Positions 54,201 through 64,000 of a stretch of DNA of 64,000 nt are shown one piece after another. The stretch covers positions 57,154,730-57,218,729 of the forward strand of contig CM044317.1 in the NCBI GenBank assembly GCA_024291935.2, read 5' to 3'. A program made the translations under genes and the position numbers. Each line of letters begins with the position of its first letter. Position 1 is the stretch's first letter. The notes beneath the pieces were generated by a model. It made no database searches and had not been told where the DNA came from. It saw only the letters and a program-made list of their open reading frames with translations. Source of the stretch: Okapia johnstoni (taxonomy: Eukaryota > Chordata > Mammalia > Artiodactyla > Giraffidae).

Positions 54201-57200
54201 TGCTCTCCAGCTAAGTCTCTAGGCACTAACTAGTTCTACATTCCACGGCAGAGAAGACTATAAATTAACATAGCCCGAAAGCCAACCAGAGAATGGATGC
54301 AGCTGCCATTGTTGGTTTTTTAATGGCTCAACTTCTTTGTCCCGTGAAGGATCACCTGAGAGGCCCTCAGGATTAGGGAAATTCAGGGTGACTGGGCAGT
54401 CACTGTCCTGGTATTAAAGTGAAATAAAACTTTTGTGAGTCCACAGTAGCCCTCAGTAAGATCTCTTGTATGCAAAGTTGAATGTCAGGAAGGAGGTAAC
54501 TCAATTTGCTAGAAAGTCCCAGGACTTTCTCTGCAGGGGGGCTGGGGGGCTTGGTGGGATGGGGGTGTGGGTGGAGGTGGATACTTGACACTCCAGAGTC
54601 TGCTCCCCACCATAACAGAAATTGGGAGAACGGTTACGGACTTGATTAAGGACCAGTGGTAGGGAAGGGCAAGGAAGTTCCTGATATAAAACAACTTTGC
54701 CTGACTCAGCAAGATTTCAAGTCAATGATCTGGGCTCAAGAGCAGGGCCTTAGGTTTTATGGGCTTTTACTACCGGGTGGTTTCCCTGAGGGCTTCCCTG
54801 GTGGCTCAGAATCTGCCTGCAATGCAGGAGACCCGGGTTAAATCCCTGGGTCAGGAAGATCCCCTGGAGAAGGGAATGGCAACCCACTCCAGTATTCTTG
54901 CCTGGGAAATCCCACGGACAGAGGAGCCTGGCGGGTTACAGCCCAGGGGGTCACAAAAAGTCAGACACGACTGAGAGACTAACACACTTACTTTCTACTG
55001 GATGTGACCAGTGGCTATGCTGGGGGAGTCATGGTTGAGTAGAGGAGTGTAAACTAAAGACCAGTTCAAGCACAGGGCTCTCCTGTCCAAATGCAGCATC
55101 AAGGGAGGGGCGCTGCTACCTGTGCAGAGACTGGGCTGGTGAGAGACTGTCTCCATTGGACCAGTACCATCTGGGGGCAGGAGAAGGCCACACCTGCATC
55201 ACTCCATGGGGCGGTGAGAAGTTCTACTGGGCTGCAGAAGTCACATGGGTCTCTTATAGACTGCGTAAACCTGGAGACTTTGGAACAACTCAGGGGTTGC
55301 TGCAGGGAGTGAAGTTGGCTTGTGAGTGTTTAAGCCGAATTTTAGCCTGACCAAAAATTAAATTATTAATATGTAACCATATCGGTGCCCAGACCTTGAG
55401 AAGCAGATCACACACCCTTTACAAGAGCTTTAAACTCTGCTTAAGGTATTTTAATTAATTCCAATGAGTAATTTCTTAAAAGATTTAACTCCCTCTCACT
55501 CTCTCCCCACCCCTATGGCCCCCACTTACCCTGCGGTATTACATACGCTTCCCATCAGAGATAATTCTAAGGCCTGAATAGCCAGTTCATCAGGTACTGT
55601 CATTCCTTTATGAAGATGCCAATTTAGCATAAGTGCCAGCTCTGTGTCTGGTTGGTTGTTTAATACATAACGCAAAGCATCTCCTATCGACAAACACTTT
55701 AAGCCATATTCACTTGAAATATTTTTGGCAACTGAAAAACATTAAAATTTTAAACTTATTCGGTTTCACAAACCCATCTGTTAACCTTAGTTTCAGATTC
55801 TGGTTAATTGATAACAACAGCATGTTAATCTTCACATTCCTCAAAGAAATTTCAAAAATTAGAATAGCTACATTTTACTGAATTAAGGGTCTTCTCTGGT
55901 GGTGGCTCAGGCAGTAAAGAATCTGCCTGCAATGTTGGAGACCCAAGTTCGATCCCTGGGTCGGGAAGATCCCCTGGAGAAGGGAATGGCTACCACTCCA
56001 GTATTCTTGACTAGAGAATTCCATGAACAGAGGAGCCTTGTGGGCTACAGTCCATGGAGTTGCAAAGAGTCAGACATAGCTGAGCAACTAACACTTTCAC
56101 TTTACTTCATTGAATTAATACTATTCAAAGGTCAGTCATTATTAGCACCTCAGGTATGTGGCTGACAGATATGGTTAATGAGCCAACTCTGTTAGGTTTT
56201 TCTATAACCAAACCATTTAAGTGTTTTTTCCTTCTGTACAAGGTAGCAAAAATGTTGAGAGCTTTATAAGGCATCTTATGTGTACTATTAATATTTGGTC
56301 TTTTTATGTCCAAAATAACAGTTCAATGTTCTTGTGTCATTGGGTTAACCTATTTCCCTATCTATACGTTTATGACTTTAGGCTGCAATCAGGGTAACTA
56401 ACCCTATACAATTAAGTGCCCTTAAGCCTCTAGGACATAATTTTTTTAATTTACTTTCTAAAAATTATAGTGGTGTTATCTGACACTTTATTAATAATTT
56501 ACAGTTTATAAGGCAGTATTTCTTCTGTGACTTTATTTGATATTTTCAACTATTCCATCAAGTGTGGAGAGTGGGTATTGAAATTCCAGTTTTACAGGTG
56601 AAAGAACTGCATCCCACTGAAATGGAATGGTTTGTCCAAGGGCACACAAATATTGCCACTGGCTGAAAGAGGACTCGGCCACAGCCTCTGCTTCTGCTAC
56701 GTGAGGCTGTAGATTAGGCTTCTATGTGTGTGTGTGTGCTCAGTCGCTTCAGTCATGTCTGACTCTTTGCATTCCTATGGACTGTGGCCCTCCGGGCTCC
56801 TCTGTCCATGGGGATTTCCCAGGTAAGAATACTGGAGTGGGTTGCCATGCCCTCCTCCAGGGGATCTTCCCAACCCTGGGATTGAACCTGTCTCTTATGT
56901 TTCCTGCATTGGTAGGCAGATTCTTTACGACTAGCGCCACCTGGGAAGCCCAGTGGTTTCCGGTTACTGTTAAATGCAGGTGTGCTCTGATGGAGTCTAC
57001 AAAGCCTGCCTCATCATGGTCTGGAGACAGTGTGCGTAGAGGACATTGAGACTTGCCTGGTCCCATGGGGAATACAGGTTAACTGGCCACAGTTAGGGCC
57101 ACTGGGAGGGATGCCCCTGTGAGGGCTGCAGAAGCCTTCATCTCAACGTTGCCACAAACGCTAGGGTCAGACCCATTATTTTTCAGCGATAAAAACAAAC

Positions 57201-60200
57201 TTTTACAATTTGAGATTCTGTTAAAAAATTAGCCTCTATTTTGACAATGACCAAGAAATCTGATTGTACTGTATACATGTTACTTTTTGCTGTGTTGGAG
57301 GATCTTATTTTGAGCGTCAGTGTACATTAAAATACACTTTTCATCTGGAGAGCTAAAACACGAAACTCTCTTTTATTATTTCTGGTGACAAATCAATATT
57401 TGACCTCATCCCTCTCTTTCATTTTCTATGCCATCAGTCATTAAGTCCTGTTGTTTTCCTTTTAAATATTTCTGGTATCTGGCCTTCCCCATTTTATTCT
57501 CATTGTGACCAACCACTATTCATGTGATTATCATGTCATTTTGGTTTTTTTTTTTCTTTCTTTCTTTCTTTCTTTGTTTTTCCATACATTGACATGAATC
57601 CACCATGGGTGTACATGTTTTCCCCCTCCAGAACCCCCCTTCCACCTCCCTCCCCATCCCATCCCTCTGGGTCATCCTGGTGCACCAGCCCCGAGCACCC
57701 TGTATCATGCATTGAACCTGGACTGATGATTCGTTTCACATATGATAATTTACATGTCATTTTGAAATACCACACTCACCTATTGTTGGACTACTTGATT
57801 TGAAAAATATATAGAAAATTCAAACATTATAGTTTACTAAATGCCTTTATCAGCAATGATTAAGATAATGAATTTTCACTCTTTAAATTATTAATACAGT
57901 AGATCATATTTATAAATTTTAAATATAATATTTATGCAAATAAAATCTTAATATACTTTTATTTGACTATATTTATAAATAATATTAGTTTGTAATTTCT
58001 TTTCTTATATTGTCTTTGTTTAGCTTTTATATCAGGGTCATGCTGATTTAAAAATGAATTTGTATTTATACCTTTTTAATTGTATGGACTATATTCTTAA
58101 TTTAAAAAAACTGAAAATAAATTGGACAGCTTACTTTCTTTTCCCTTGCTCTGGAAAAGCTTCTAAAATCACAGGAAGTATCTCTTGAATTTTTAATTTT
58201 TGAAAGATTGACATAATTTCCCTCCAAAACCATTTGATCCTGGCCTGTTTTGGAGTGGGGCTATATTTTTGAATGCCTTCTCTTCAGTGGTTATTGGTCT
58301 ATTTAGTTGTTCTGCCTCTTACTGAGTCAGTTTTGATAGTTTCCTAAAATAAGTAGTCCTTGTTTTCAGGAGATTCTTGTATGCTTAAGGATAGCAAAGG
58401 CAGACACATGCTTACCTGTAGTTTTTCCAGATTTTGGAGGCCCCAGAATTGCAATCCTAATGGGCATAGTAGGCTTAGGTTTGGGTTGGCAGATATATTT
58501 GATTGGGTTCTTCATAAATTTTTCTTTAGTTTCCTTACTAGATAAAAAGTAAATATACTGACGATGGATTACAGGATGAAGTGGATTCTCTGAAGTTTCA
58601 ACTGGTTTGATGGTCTCTCCTTCATTTAGCTGCAATATATACACAATTGAATTAACAAATTAGCCTTATTTTGAACAGCATTTTCCCCACATATATTTCT
58701 AAAAACAAATTTGTAAAATCTCTCTTATAGAACAATAAAACTAATTATAATTGAATATTGATATTAAAAAACTGTGTAAAAAGAACAAGTTATTTTACAC
58801 TCACATGCAATAAATGTTTTTCTTTAATGGGTTTCGGTTTCTGACAGTTATAGTTCTACTTCCTTTATAATGTGTTTAGAGTATACTGAATGTTTCTGCC
58901 AAGGAGTGTAAAGGTGTTTGGATATATTCATGGGCCAATTTATCTTCACAAACAGGTCCATTCCTAGGCGGTGTAATGTATGGAAATGTACCCTCCTAAA
59001 ATCATGGTTTGAAGCCCTAACCCTCATAGTGACTATATTAGGAGACAGGACCTTTAAGGAGATGACAAAGGTTAAATGAGGTTATAAGAATGGGGCTCTA
59101 ATCCAAGAGAACTGGTGTCCTTAGAAGAGAGACACTAGGAGTTCATGAGCACAAAGGAAAAGCATTGAGGGCACAGTGAAAAATGGCCATCCACAAACCG
59201 GGAAGAGAGACCTCACCAGAAAAACCATCCCTGTTGGCACCATGATCTTGGACTCCAGCCTCCAGGACAGTAAGAAAATACATTTCTGTCATTTAAGTCA
59301 CAAAGTCTGTGGTATTCCAATATGGTAGCATATGCAGACTAATACAGCATTCCAATATGCTATCCAAATATGTCATTCCAGTAAGACAGCATGGATAGAT
59401 TAAGTATCTGGTATTCCAATGTGGCAGCATGGTATTCCAATATGGCAGGTGGAGTTCTGGGATATCTTTGGGAGTATACTGGTCAGACGAATCTCACTGA
59501 CTTCTCTTTTACATTTTTATACAGACAAAATCCCACTCACATAAATATGAATAGTGGCCACAAAAGGGAAAAATACACCAAAACAGCAGCCTAACATGTT
59601 GGTATGGAATGGAGAGGAAGGATTGGTCCCACATCTTTGCACTGGTAATGATGATAAATGGTTAATTAATGGATATCTTTTTTACTTCATCAGATGGCCC
59701 AGAATCAGTCAGCCCTGGACTTGAAAGAGTAGGTGGGCAATGGTATGGTAATATTGCTTCTCCCCTAGAGCTAGAGTATTCCATGGACAGAGGAGCCTGG
59801 TGGGCTATAGTCCATGGGGTTGCAAAGAATTGGACACAACTGAGCAACTAACACACACACCTAGAGTTACACCAGGTCAGCTGTCATAGGTAAATGGAGT
59901 TATCAGCATAATCATTCTTGGGCTGGAGTGATGCTTATAGCTGAGTGTAAATGCTAGGGATAAGAAGAAGCTCAGGGATGAGGTGGGAATGTCTGCTCTA
60001 TTTCTTATATTTAGTAGTAAAAGAAAAGCTGAAAGTTTAATGATTCCATTTCAAATTCCCAAATTAACTATGAATTCTTGCAATGGTTTCTGCTATTTCC
60101 CAAAATATCTACCATGTATCTTTCTCCTCTATAGGTCAGAATACCCAAGGTGTCATCAAATCTGAAACATCAAATTGTCAGGCACCTGGAAAGATTCCCA

Positions 60201-63200
60201 ACAGCCCTGAAAAATGATTATTTATATGCTTAAAGCCTTCCTATGACCATGTACTCATTTATTCACAAGGCATTTTTGTGCAGTCCTAATTATGTTCAGA
60301 CATGGGCCCTTGAATAGGGTTTGGACTTTGCCTGCTTCTTCCCCTCTCTTGCCCATCTCAAAGAGACGGTTAGGGTGTGACTATTTTTCAAAAGCTTTCT
60401 AAGTGATCCTAATACATGCTTAACTTTATCTGATTATTTATGGAGGGACTTGTCATAATGTTTCCATATTTTAGCATGATATTTTAAAAGATTTCTCTTG
60501 ACACCCTTATGATTAAGGTAAAGAAGATATTAATATCACAATTAAGTAAAACTGAAAATGACTGTATCAGTATCAACCAAGAAGAAGGTTTCAAGTAATA
60601 TGCATATGGCTCTATTTTGGATCCCTTCCTCCAAAATGTTTTTTATCAGTGACCAATAAGAGTAATACATATTAATAACAACATTGTTATTATAATGTTG
60701 TATGTATTTATACTGTTATAATATTATAATTTATACTATTGTGTATTTTGTTATTATATATGTTATATATATAAAACATATAATATATAATATTTATATT
60801 ACATATATATTATATATATTGTTATTATAATGTTGTATTTATACTGTGATAATGTATTTATATTATTATAATGTTGTATGTATTTATACACTATAATATG
60901 TAATTTTATGTACATATTTTACATACATATTATGAAGTTAAAATGAAAGTGGCTCAGTTGTGTTCAACTCTTTGCAACCCCATAAACTATACAGTCCACG
61001 GAATTCTCTAGGCCAGAATACTAGAGTGGTTAACCTTTCCTTTCTCCAGGGGATCTTTCCAAACCTAGGGATCAAACCCAGGTCTCCTGCATTGCAGGCA
61101 GATTCTTTACCAGCTGAGCCACAGAGGAAGCCCAAGAGTACCGGAGTGGATAGCCTATCCCTTCTCCAGGGGATCTTCCCAACTCAGGAATAGAACTGGG
61201 GCCTCCTGCATTGCAGGTGGATTCTTTACCAACTGAGCTACTTACACGTATTTTATATATGTATTATTTATACACATAAATAAGTATACTATATAATTTT
61301 ATATACATATTATATACATATCTCCTGCCAATACAGGAGACCTGGGTTTGATTCCTGGGTCAGGAAGATCCCCTGGAGAAGGAAATGGCAATCCACTCCA
61401 GTATTCTTGCCTGGAGAATAATCCCATGGACAAAGAAACCTAGCAGGCTATAGCCCATGGGTTCTCAAGAGTCAGACACAACTCAGCGACTCAACCACCA
61501 ATATGTAATGAACATAGAATAATAACAGCAGTGCAGGCAGATTCTTTACCAGCTGAGCCACAAGGGAAGCCTATTAATAATAACAGCTTATATTAATTGA
61601 ACACTCACAAGAAACCATGCACGGTTGCAAGCACTTTCCAATAATTAACTGATTTAATAACTGTAATAATATTGTGAGGTAGGAACTATTCTTATTCCCA
61701 TTGTGCAAATGGGAATGGCTCAGAGAGATTCAGTAATTTGTCCAAGGTCACTCAGCTAGGAAGCAGTGGTTTTAAACTCAGGCAGTCTGACTCCAGAAGC
61801 CACGTTTTCTCCACTGTACTACTGTGCTACTCCACTGATGGAAATAAGAAGGTACACTGGTCGAGAGGGCCAGTGTACCTTTACAAGGCATTTCTTCACT
61901 GTCTTTATAGCACTTACTACAACCTGAGTAGAACCTATTTGTTTACTTATTTATTGCCTGTTCATCCTCTCCAATCCAGCTATCATATAAAGCCCATGAC
62001 AAAAGGAACCCTGCCTATTTTGTTCACTGCTCTGTTCCCAGGGACTGGAACAGCAGCTAGAAGGTTCTTATTCAAAATTTGTTGAAAATCATCCCACATT
62101 TGAAGTCACTGAATTCCAATTACATCAAATCTGTTTGTCCACACTACATAAAAATATCCTACTTGGCAGTAAGTTTGTGATGAACATTAAAGGCACATTT
62201 TGTTTGGTATCTCACACTTTTCAGAGGACTTCATATTCTTGCATTTGATCACATTGGCCTGATGGCATTCTCCCACTTTAAAGGTGAGGAAACAGAATCA
62301 AAGAATTTAAATGGCTTGCCTAAAATTAGATACCAAATTAGTGCTGAAGCTCAGCTCACTAGATATCTAGTTTGAAAATATTTCTACTATGAACTTCTTC
62401 TGCTGCAGAGTTAGAACCAAGTTGGAACTGAATTATCTCTACAGAAATAGATGAAAGAAATTTAAACCCTTCAAGTACTTCTCCTACTTCAGAAAGGCAA
62501 AACAACAACACATATTTTTATAGCTATTTAAGAATACTGCATAGTGCTCATAATTTTTTAAAATTATCCGCTGTCGTCTTCTTAGACATACTTCAAAAAG
62601 AAATAAAAGAAGAAATGTGTCTTTCAGATGCATTTGCTGATATTACCTTTACAGGGTCCCAGTAGCCAAATGAGCTTATATACTTGTAGGTAAAGCTGAG
62701 CATTTTCTGGGCAAGGTGTGATGATATTGGATAACATTTCTCAAAAATGCTTGCACGATTCTCTACCAGTGGTTTCAGTTTTGTATTCAATGTGTATTGG
62801 ACAATGTGGATTTTCCGAGATCCATTAATGAGAATTACTGGTATCAAAAGCTTCTCAAACTCTTCCTGATCAGAAAAATCATAAAACCAAATATTGTTAG
62901 TGGGAAGGAGGCTGGTAGTATTCAGTCACAGTGCATAGACTACTTCAGTCTAGAAAACAAATACTTTTAAACTTCCAGGTGACTCTGTGGTGGTAGCTAA
63001 AACTTTTGACCCTATATGGTTTCCGTGTTGCCCTTGATTTATTAACTAGTTTTTATAATTATAAGTGGTACTGAGGGACTTAACCCCTAAAACTATACAT
63101 TTCTTTTGAAATGTTAAAAAGAAACCAGAGAATAAACCAAATTGCTTTTGTTTCCTTCTCACATGTTAATTTTTGAATTATGAAAAAGTAATAACCTGTA

Positions 63201-63402
63201 TTATTTGTAAATTACTCATATCTGCTTCAAATTTTTCTCCAAGTTCACCCCTCAGGCGTTCGAGAGCATCAATTTCCTGCTCTTCCTCTTCCTCACTCAT
63301 CACTTCCTCATCTTTTGGAAATTCATCTTCGAGAATGTTCTCAATATCATCTTCATTGTTATCAGGTTCTTCCTCACTCATGTCTTCGTCTTCTCTAACA
63401 GT
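41731..63402 (-). CDS. AK9: AK9, multidomain adenylate/nucleoside phosphate kinase, C-terminal 698 aa (12 exons, 5' part outside window)
   Basis: AK9 has several adenylate-kinase-like domains and phosphorylates nucleoside mono- and diphosphates. This window holds the C-terminal third. Exons in order: 63196-63402, 62647-62865, 58416-58629, 55530-55731, 52279-52425, 51952-52172, 47200-47396, 45949-46118, 45424-45522, 43821-43923, 42567-42681, 41731-41933; phases join throughout. The first exon is Glu/Asp-rich ([16 protein letters not shown]). The third carries a P-loop, GPPKSGKTT. The next three supply the rest of the last kinase domain ([36 protein letters not shown]). Then come [39 protein letters not shown] and the end [12 protein letters not shown]. 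Oddities: a GC splice donor after exon 45949-46118, an A11 run in exon 52279-52425, and an L1 piece abutting the donor of exon 42567-42681. Confidence 0.95.
42202..42260. repeat. (CA)n microsatellite
   Basis: An almost pure CA dinucleotide run of about 59 bp in the last AK9 intron; likely polymorphic. Confidence 0.95.
42368..42556 (+). mobile_element. Bovine-type L1 3' end, abutting an AK9 splice donor
   Basis: Contains 'gctcggggctggtgcacca', 'gacccagagggatgggatgg' and 'aatacaatattgtaaagtaa' followed by an A-rich tail, the L1_BT 3' UTR. Direct repeats 'agagacata' flank it at 42359-42367 and 42557-42565; the right copy reaches position +2 of the AK9 donor at 42566. Confidence 0.85.
44246..44443 (-). 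mobile_element. Bov-tA SINE
   Basis: Reverse element from 'gttgctcagtcatgtctgac' to 'cagctgagccacaagggaag'. It is in an AK9 intron. Confidence 0.85.
44964..45168. mobile_element. Head-to-head Bov-tA pair forming an inverted repeat
   Basis: A forward tRNA-derived head ('gacttccctgtggctcagtt' to 'gcaggagacctgggtt', 44964-45020) is joined to a reverse Bov-tA that ends with the complementary head ('cgggtctcccacattgcagg' to 'gagccacagggaagcccc', 45111-45168). The arms of about 57 bp can pair around a loop of about 90 bp. Confidence 0.85.
45592..45770 (+). mobile_element. BovB LINE 3'-end fragment
   Basis: Forward orientation: 'aggggctaagatggttggat'-like text ('ggctaagatggttggatggt'), 'gactggctcagtggacatga', 'ggtgaaggacagggaagcct' and 'gcaaagagtcaaacacgacc'. 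It starts 69 bp from the acceptor of the AK9 exon 45424-45522. Confidence 0.85.
46370..46565 (-). mobile_element. Old L2/MIR-type fragments
   Basis: 'acatttgttgagctcttact', 'atgtgccagacgctgg' and 'gctgtaaaatggaagg' are typical of L2/MIR remains. Boundaries and exact family are unclear. Confidence 0.45.
47498..47757 (+). mobile_element. BovA2 SINE with 12 bp target-site duplication
   Basis: Forward two-unit element from 'ggagaaggcaatggcaccc' to 'ttagcagcaacagcagc', flanked by 'agcactatacca' at 47486-47497 and 47758-47769. It lies about 100 bp upstream of the AK9 exon 47200-47396, near its acceptor. Confidence 0.9.
47770..48720. other. AK9 intron, AT-rich, with an old L1-like stretch
   Basis: Sequence such as 'tgtatcttttgcagattttt', 'tttatacatttgcatacaca', 'tagtattccattgtataaat' and 'ttatctgttgataaatgttt' is the pattern of an old L1 3' region read forward. 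A CA/TA-rich tract is near 48165-48225. No exon is seen. Confidence 0.45.
48720..48925 (+). mobile_element. Ancient LTR-like fragment (MaLR/MLT-type)
   Basis: 'gcctctagcctccagaactg', 'tgagaaaatacatttctgtt' and 'gctatggcagccttgg' match the 3' part of a common mammalian LTR repeat. No coding capacity is present. Confidence 0.5.
48930..49345 (+). mobile_element. MLT1-type MaLR LTR fragment
   Basis: 'gactcagttaaactgtgcct', 'ggattcttgacccacagaaa' and 'tgttgttttaagctgttaaa' are in MLT1 order and end in an 'aacaataaacaaattaat' stretch. It is an LTR only, without genes. Confidence 0.55.
49395..49560. repeat. Degenerate AT-rich tandem repeat around 'tactataatgc'
   Basis: Variants of 'actataatgc', 'gtataata' and 'gtgctataatatc' recur irregularly across about 165 bp. 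Periodicity is loose and no clean unit can be fixed. Confidence 0.55.
50435..50660 (-). mobile_element. Bov-tA SINE
   Basis: Reverse element from 'catgctcagtcatgtctgac' to 'gccagctgggaagccc'. Confidence 0.85.
50661..51625. other. AK9 intron sequence
   Basis: No exon or clear repeat family is recognised. A T16-type homopolymer run lies at about 51169-51185. Confidence 0.4.
51632..51825 (-). mobile_element. BovA2 SINE, truncated
   Basis: Reverse element beginning 'ctgctgctgctgctaagtcg' and breaking off in the second unit at 'gtcgctcagtagtttctgac'. It lies about 125 bp downstream of the AK9 exon 51952-52172. Confidence 0.85.
52592..52706 (-). mobile_element. CHR-type SINE fragment
   Basis: Reverse sequence: 'gcaggatctcagttccctaa', 'ccaggggctgaacctgggcc', 'atcctaaccactaggccacc'. 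Confidence 0.7.
52903..53222 (+). mobile_element. Two Bov-tA SINEs in tandem
   Basis: The first (52903-53020) starts 'ggggctttgctggtagctca' and stops at 'ccagtattcttg'; the second (53021-53222) starts at once with 'ggcttccctggtggctcaga' and runs to 'gactgagcgactaagcacag'. This looks like insertion into, or joining at, the first element's mid-point. Confidence 0.85.
53258..53335 (+). mobile_element. MIR fragment
   Basis: 'cacacagacttaaatttgaa' and 'ctctctgagcctcagttttc' resemble the MIR core in forward orientation. Confidence 0.5.
53385..53606 (-). mobile_element. Bov-tA SINE
   Basis: Reverse element from 'gcttggtcatgtccagctct' to 'gccaacaggggagccc', preceded by a short GT run. Confidence 0.85.
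53607..54785. other. AK9 intron sequence
   Basis: No exon is recognised. A C-poor, G-rich tract (gggggctggggggcttggtg) lies near 54536-54580. No known repeat is assigned. Confidence 0.4.
54792..54985 (+). mobile_element. Bov-tA SINE
   Basis: Forward element from 'ggcttccctggtggctcaga' to 'gactgagagactaacacac'. Confidence 0.85.
54990..55525. other. AK9 intron sequence
   Basis: No exon or repeat is recognised between the Bov-tA element and the AK9 exon 55530-55731. Open frames on the plus strand near 55091-55350 have no recognisable product. Confidence 0.4.
55888..56100 (+). mobile_element. Bov-tA SINE
   Basis: Forward element from 'gggtcttctctggtggtggc' to 'gctgagcaactaacactttc'. Confidence 0.85.
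56505..56685 (-). mobile_element. MIR-like fragment
   Basis: 'ccagttttacaggtgaaaga' and 'gtttgtccaagggcacacaa' resemble a MIR core in reverse. Confidence 0.5.
56724..56953 (-). mobile_element. Bov-tA SINE
   Basis: Reverse element from 'gtgtgctcagtcgcttcagt' to 'gcgccacctgggaagcc', preceded by a short GT run. Confidence 0.85.
57541..57735 (-). mobile_element. Bovine-type L1 3' end with TTTC-rich tail
   Basis: Reverse of the L1_BT 3' UTR: 'gacatgaatccaccatgggt', 'ccctctgggtcatcctggtg', 'caccagccccgagcaccctg'. The tail read on plus is T-rich with (TTTC)n at about 57555-57575. Confidence 0.85.
57736..58410. other. AK9 intron, AT-rich
   Basis: AT-rich sequence that may include old L1-derived DNA ('ccaaaaccatttgatcctgg', 'cctgttttggag'). 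No exon is seen. Confidence 0.4.
58995..59348 (+). mobile_element. Ancient LTR-like repeat (MaLR/MLT-type)
   Basis: 'tgaagccctaaccctcatag', 'gacaggacctttaaggagat', 'gactccagcctccaggacag' and 'aagtctgtggtattcc' are in the expected order for a mammalian LTR repeat. It has no coding part. Confidence 0.55.
59311..59452. repeat. Degenerate tandem repeat of 'attccaatatggcagcat' type
   Basis: At least five imperfect copies of 'ttccaatatgg' or 'ttccaatgtggcagcatgg' occur at irregular spacing, growing out of the 3' end of the LTR-like repeat. Confidence 0.7.
59775..59860 (+). mobile_element. Bov-tA SINE 3' fragment
   Basis: Forward tail only: 'attccatggacagaggagcc' to 'ctgagcaactaacacacaca'. Confidence 0.8.
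59861..60640. other. AK9 intron sequence
   Basis: No exon or clear repeat family is recognised. Confidence 0.4.
60665..60935. repeat. AT-rich tandem region
   Basis: Near-repeats of 'ttgttattataatgttgtat' and 'gtatttatactgttataat' plus TA runs fill about 270 bp, almost without G or C. Confidence 0.75.
60945..61243 (-). mobile_element. Bov-tA SINE followed by a second partial Bov-tA
   Basis: A reverse Bov-tA (60945-61132, ending 'gagccacagaggaagccc') is followed directly by a second reverse copy holding only the core and head (61133-61243, 'gagtggatagcctatccctt' to 'ctttaccaactgagct'). Confidence 0.8.
61322..61498 (+). mobile_element. Bov-tA SINE, 5'-truncated
   Basis: Forward copy starting inside the head ('tcctgccaatacaggagacc') and ending 'aactcagcgactcaaccacc'. 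Confidence 0.85.
61531..61573 (-). mobile_element. Bov-tA head fragment
   Basis: A 43 bp reverse piece: 'gtgcaggcagattctttacc' then 'agctgagccacaagggaagc'. Confidence 0.75.
61578..61832 (-). mobile_element. MIR SINE, nearly full length
   Basis: Reverse orientation: 'gtgaggtaggaactattctt', 'ggctcagagagattcagtaa', 'tccaaggtcactcagctagg' and 'ctcaggcagtctgactccag'. Confidence 0.75.
61833..62640. other. AK9 intron sequence
   Basis: A weak MIR-like stretch occurs near 62225-62370 ('ttaaaggtgaggaaacagaa'). No exon is seen before the AK9 exon 62647-62865. Confidence 0.4.
62866..63195 (-). other. AK9: AK9 intron
   Basis: A short intron of 330 bp with a GTTATT donor and an acceptor reading TTCTGATCAG on the minus strand. 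No repeat is recognised. Confidence 0.7.
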
Positions 63403-64000
63403 CTAAGGAAGAAAATATTCCCTTTTGCTATAAAACTGAAATATGGAACAAATGTCATGGCTAACTAATCATCTGGGATATTCTGGAATAAGTGGATATT
63501 GGTTAGTGTGATATGTAACATTCATCAACTGATACAGTACAATTTCAAATATCTGGTACCCAGAAATGCAATGCCTTCAAGACCAGCACCACAGTGATCC
63601 CTAGATAAATACATAGACAAGATATTAGCTTCTAACACTTAATGCTATGGTTGTCAGAACATTACATCCTTTTCATGGTCTTCAGCAACAAAGTTTCATG
63701 CGACTCAAAGAGTATAAAACACGCCAAGCTATGTTAGCTTGAACAAGATCAGTTTCCTCATCTATAAAACAGGAATAACAAAAGGACCTCTCTCACATGA
63801 TTGTTGGCAGAGTTAAATAAGTTGATACATGCAAAGCCCTTAGAAAACTGTCTGATAAGCATGCAAATGATAGCTATTATTCCTATTATTATGTTATTAT
63901 AGCTATTATATTACTGTCATTTTGTATAAAGCACTGTTCTAATAGAATAGTACATGCCCCTGAGGAGGCTGCAGCTTATCTGAGGATACAAGAATAACAG
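63403..64000 (-). other. AK9: AK9 intron with MIR SINE, cut by window edge
   Basis: A forward MIR copy lies at about 63742-63925 ('cagtttcctcatctataaaa', 'agagttaaataagttgatac', 'atgatagctattattcctat'). The preceding AK9 exon is outside the window. Confidence 0.6.

Noticed and set aside
55091..55350. Plus-strand open frames near an AK9 exon
   Set aside because: No homology, codon pattern or splice sites support them; the stretch is AK9 intron.

Overview
This window is nuclear DNA from a ruminant, most likely a bovid such as cattle, sheep, goat or buffalo. Multi-exon genes with GT-AG introns lie among dozens of Bov-tA, BovA2 and CHR-type tRNA SINEs, BovB (RTE) LINE pieces and bovine-type L1 3' ends. 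That mix is diagnostic of Pecora. The gene order PPIL6 / SMPD2 / MICAL1 / ZBTB24 / AK9 matches human 6q21. The genes were recognised by comparing translated exons with remembered human proteins; no database search was run.

Layout. 1-1380: intron 1 of PPIL6 (minus strand), opening inside an old hAT transposon. 1380-2110: PPIL6 first coding exon and a CpG-rich bidirectional promoter shared with SMPD2, holding two perfect RFX X-box motifs. 2111-4911: complete SMPD2 (plus), 10 coding exons, 423 aa. 5070-16400: complete MICAL1 (minus), 24 coding exons, 1070 aa, converging tail to tail on SMPD2; its CpG promoter is near 16.0-16.7 kb. 16.7-28.0 kb: intergenic DNA rich in SINEs with a 1.9 kb BovB fragment. 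28.0-36.0 kb: ZBTB24 (minus), five coding exons and a CpG promoter. 36.0-41.5 kb: intergenic repeats. 41.5-64.0 kb: the last 12 coding exons (698 aa) of AK9 (minus), which continues beyond the right edge.

The genes do not form a pathway. SMPD2 is a neutral sphingomyelinase, MICAL1 an actin-oxidising flavoenzyme, ZBTB24 a zinc-finger regulator linked to centromeric methylation (ICF2), and AK9 a multidomain nucleoside phosphate kinase. PPIL6 is a cyclophilin-like protein, and the X-boxes suggest cilium-linked control of its promoter.

The best leads are: (1) no exon for the fifth of the eight human ZBTB24 zinc fingers can be found, and the conceptual protein is 670 aa instead of 697; (2) two perfect X-boxes lie in the PPIL6/SMPD2 promoter; (3) an L1 3' end is inserted about 10 nt inside an AK9 intron, where the target-site duplication leaves the splice donor intact; (4) AK9 has a GC-AG intron; (5) the SMPD2 stop codon lies inside its own AATAAA signal; (6) a 56 bp segment is duplicated into the middle of a SINE. 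I saw no clearly new biological system. The window is a conserved mammalian locus with several local oddities.
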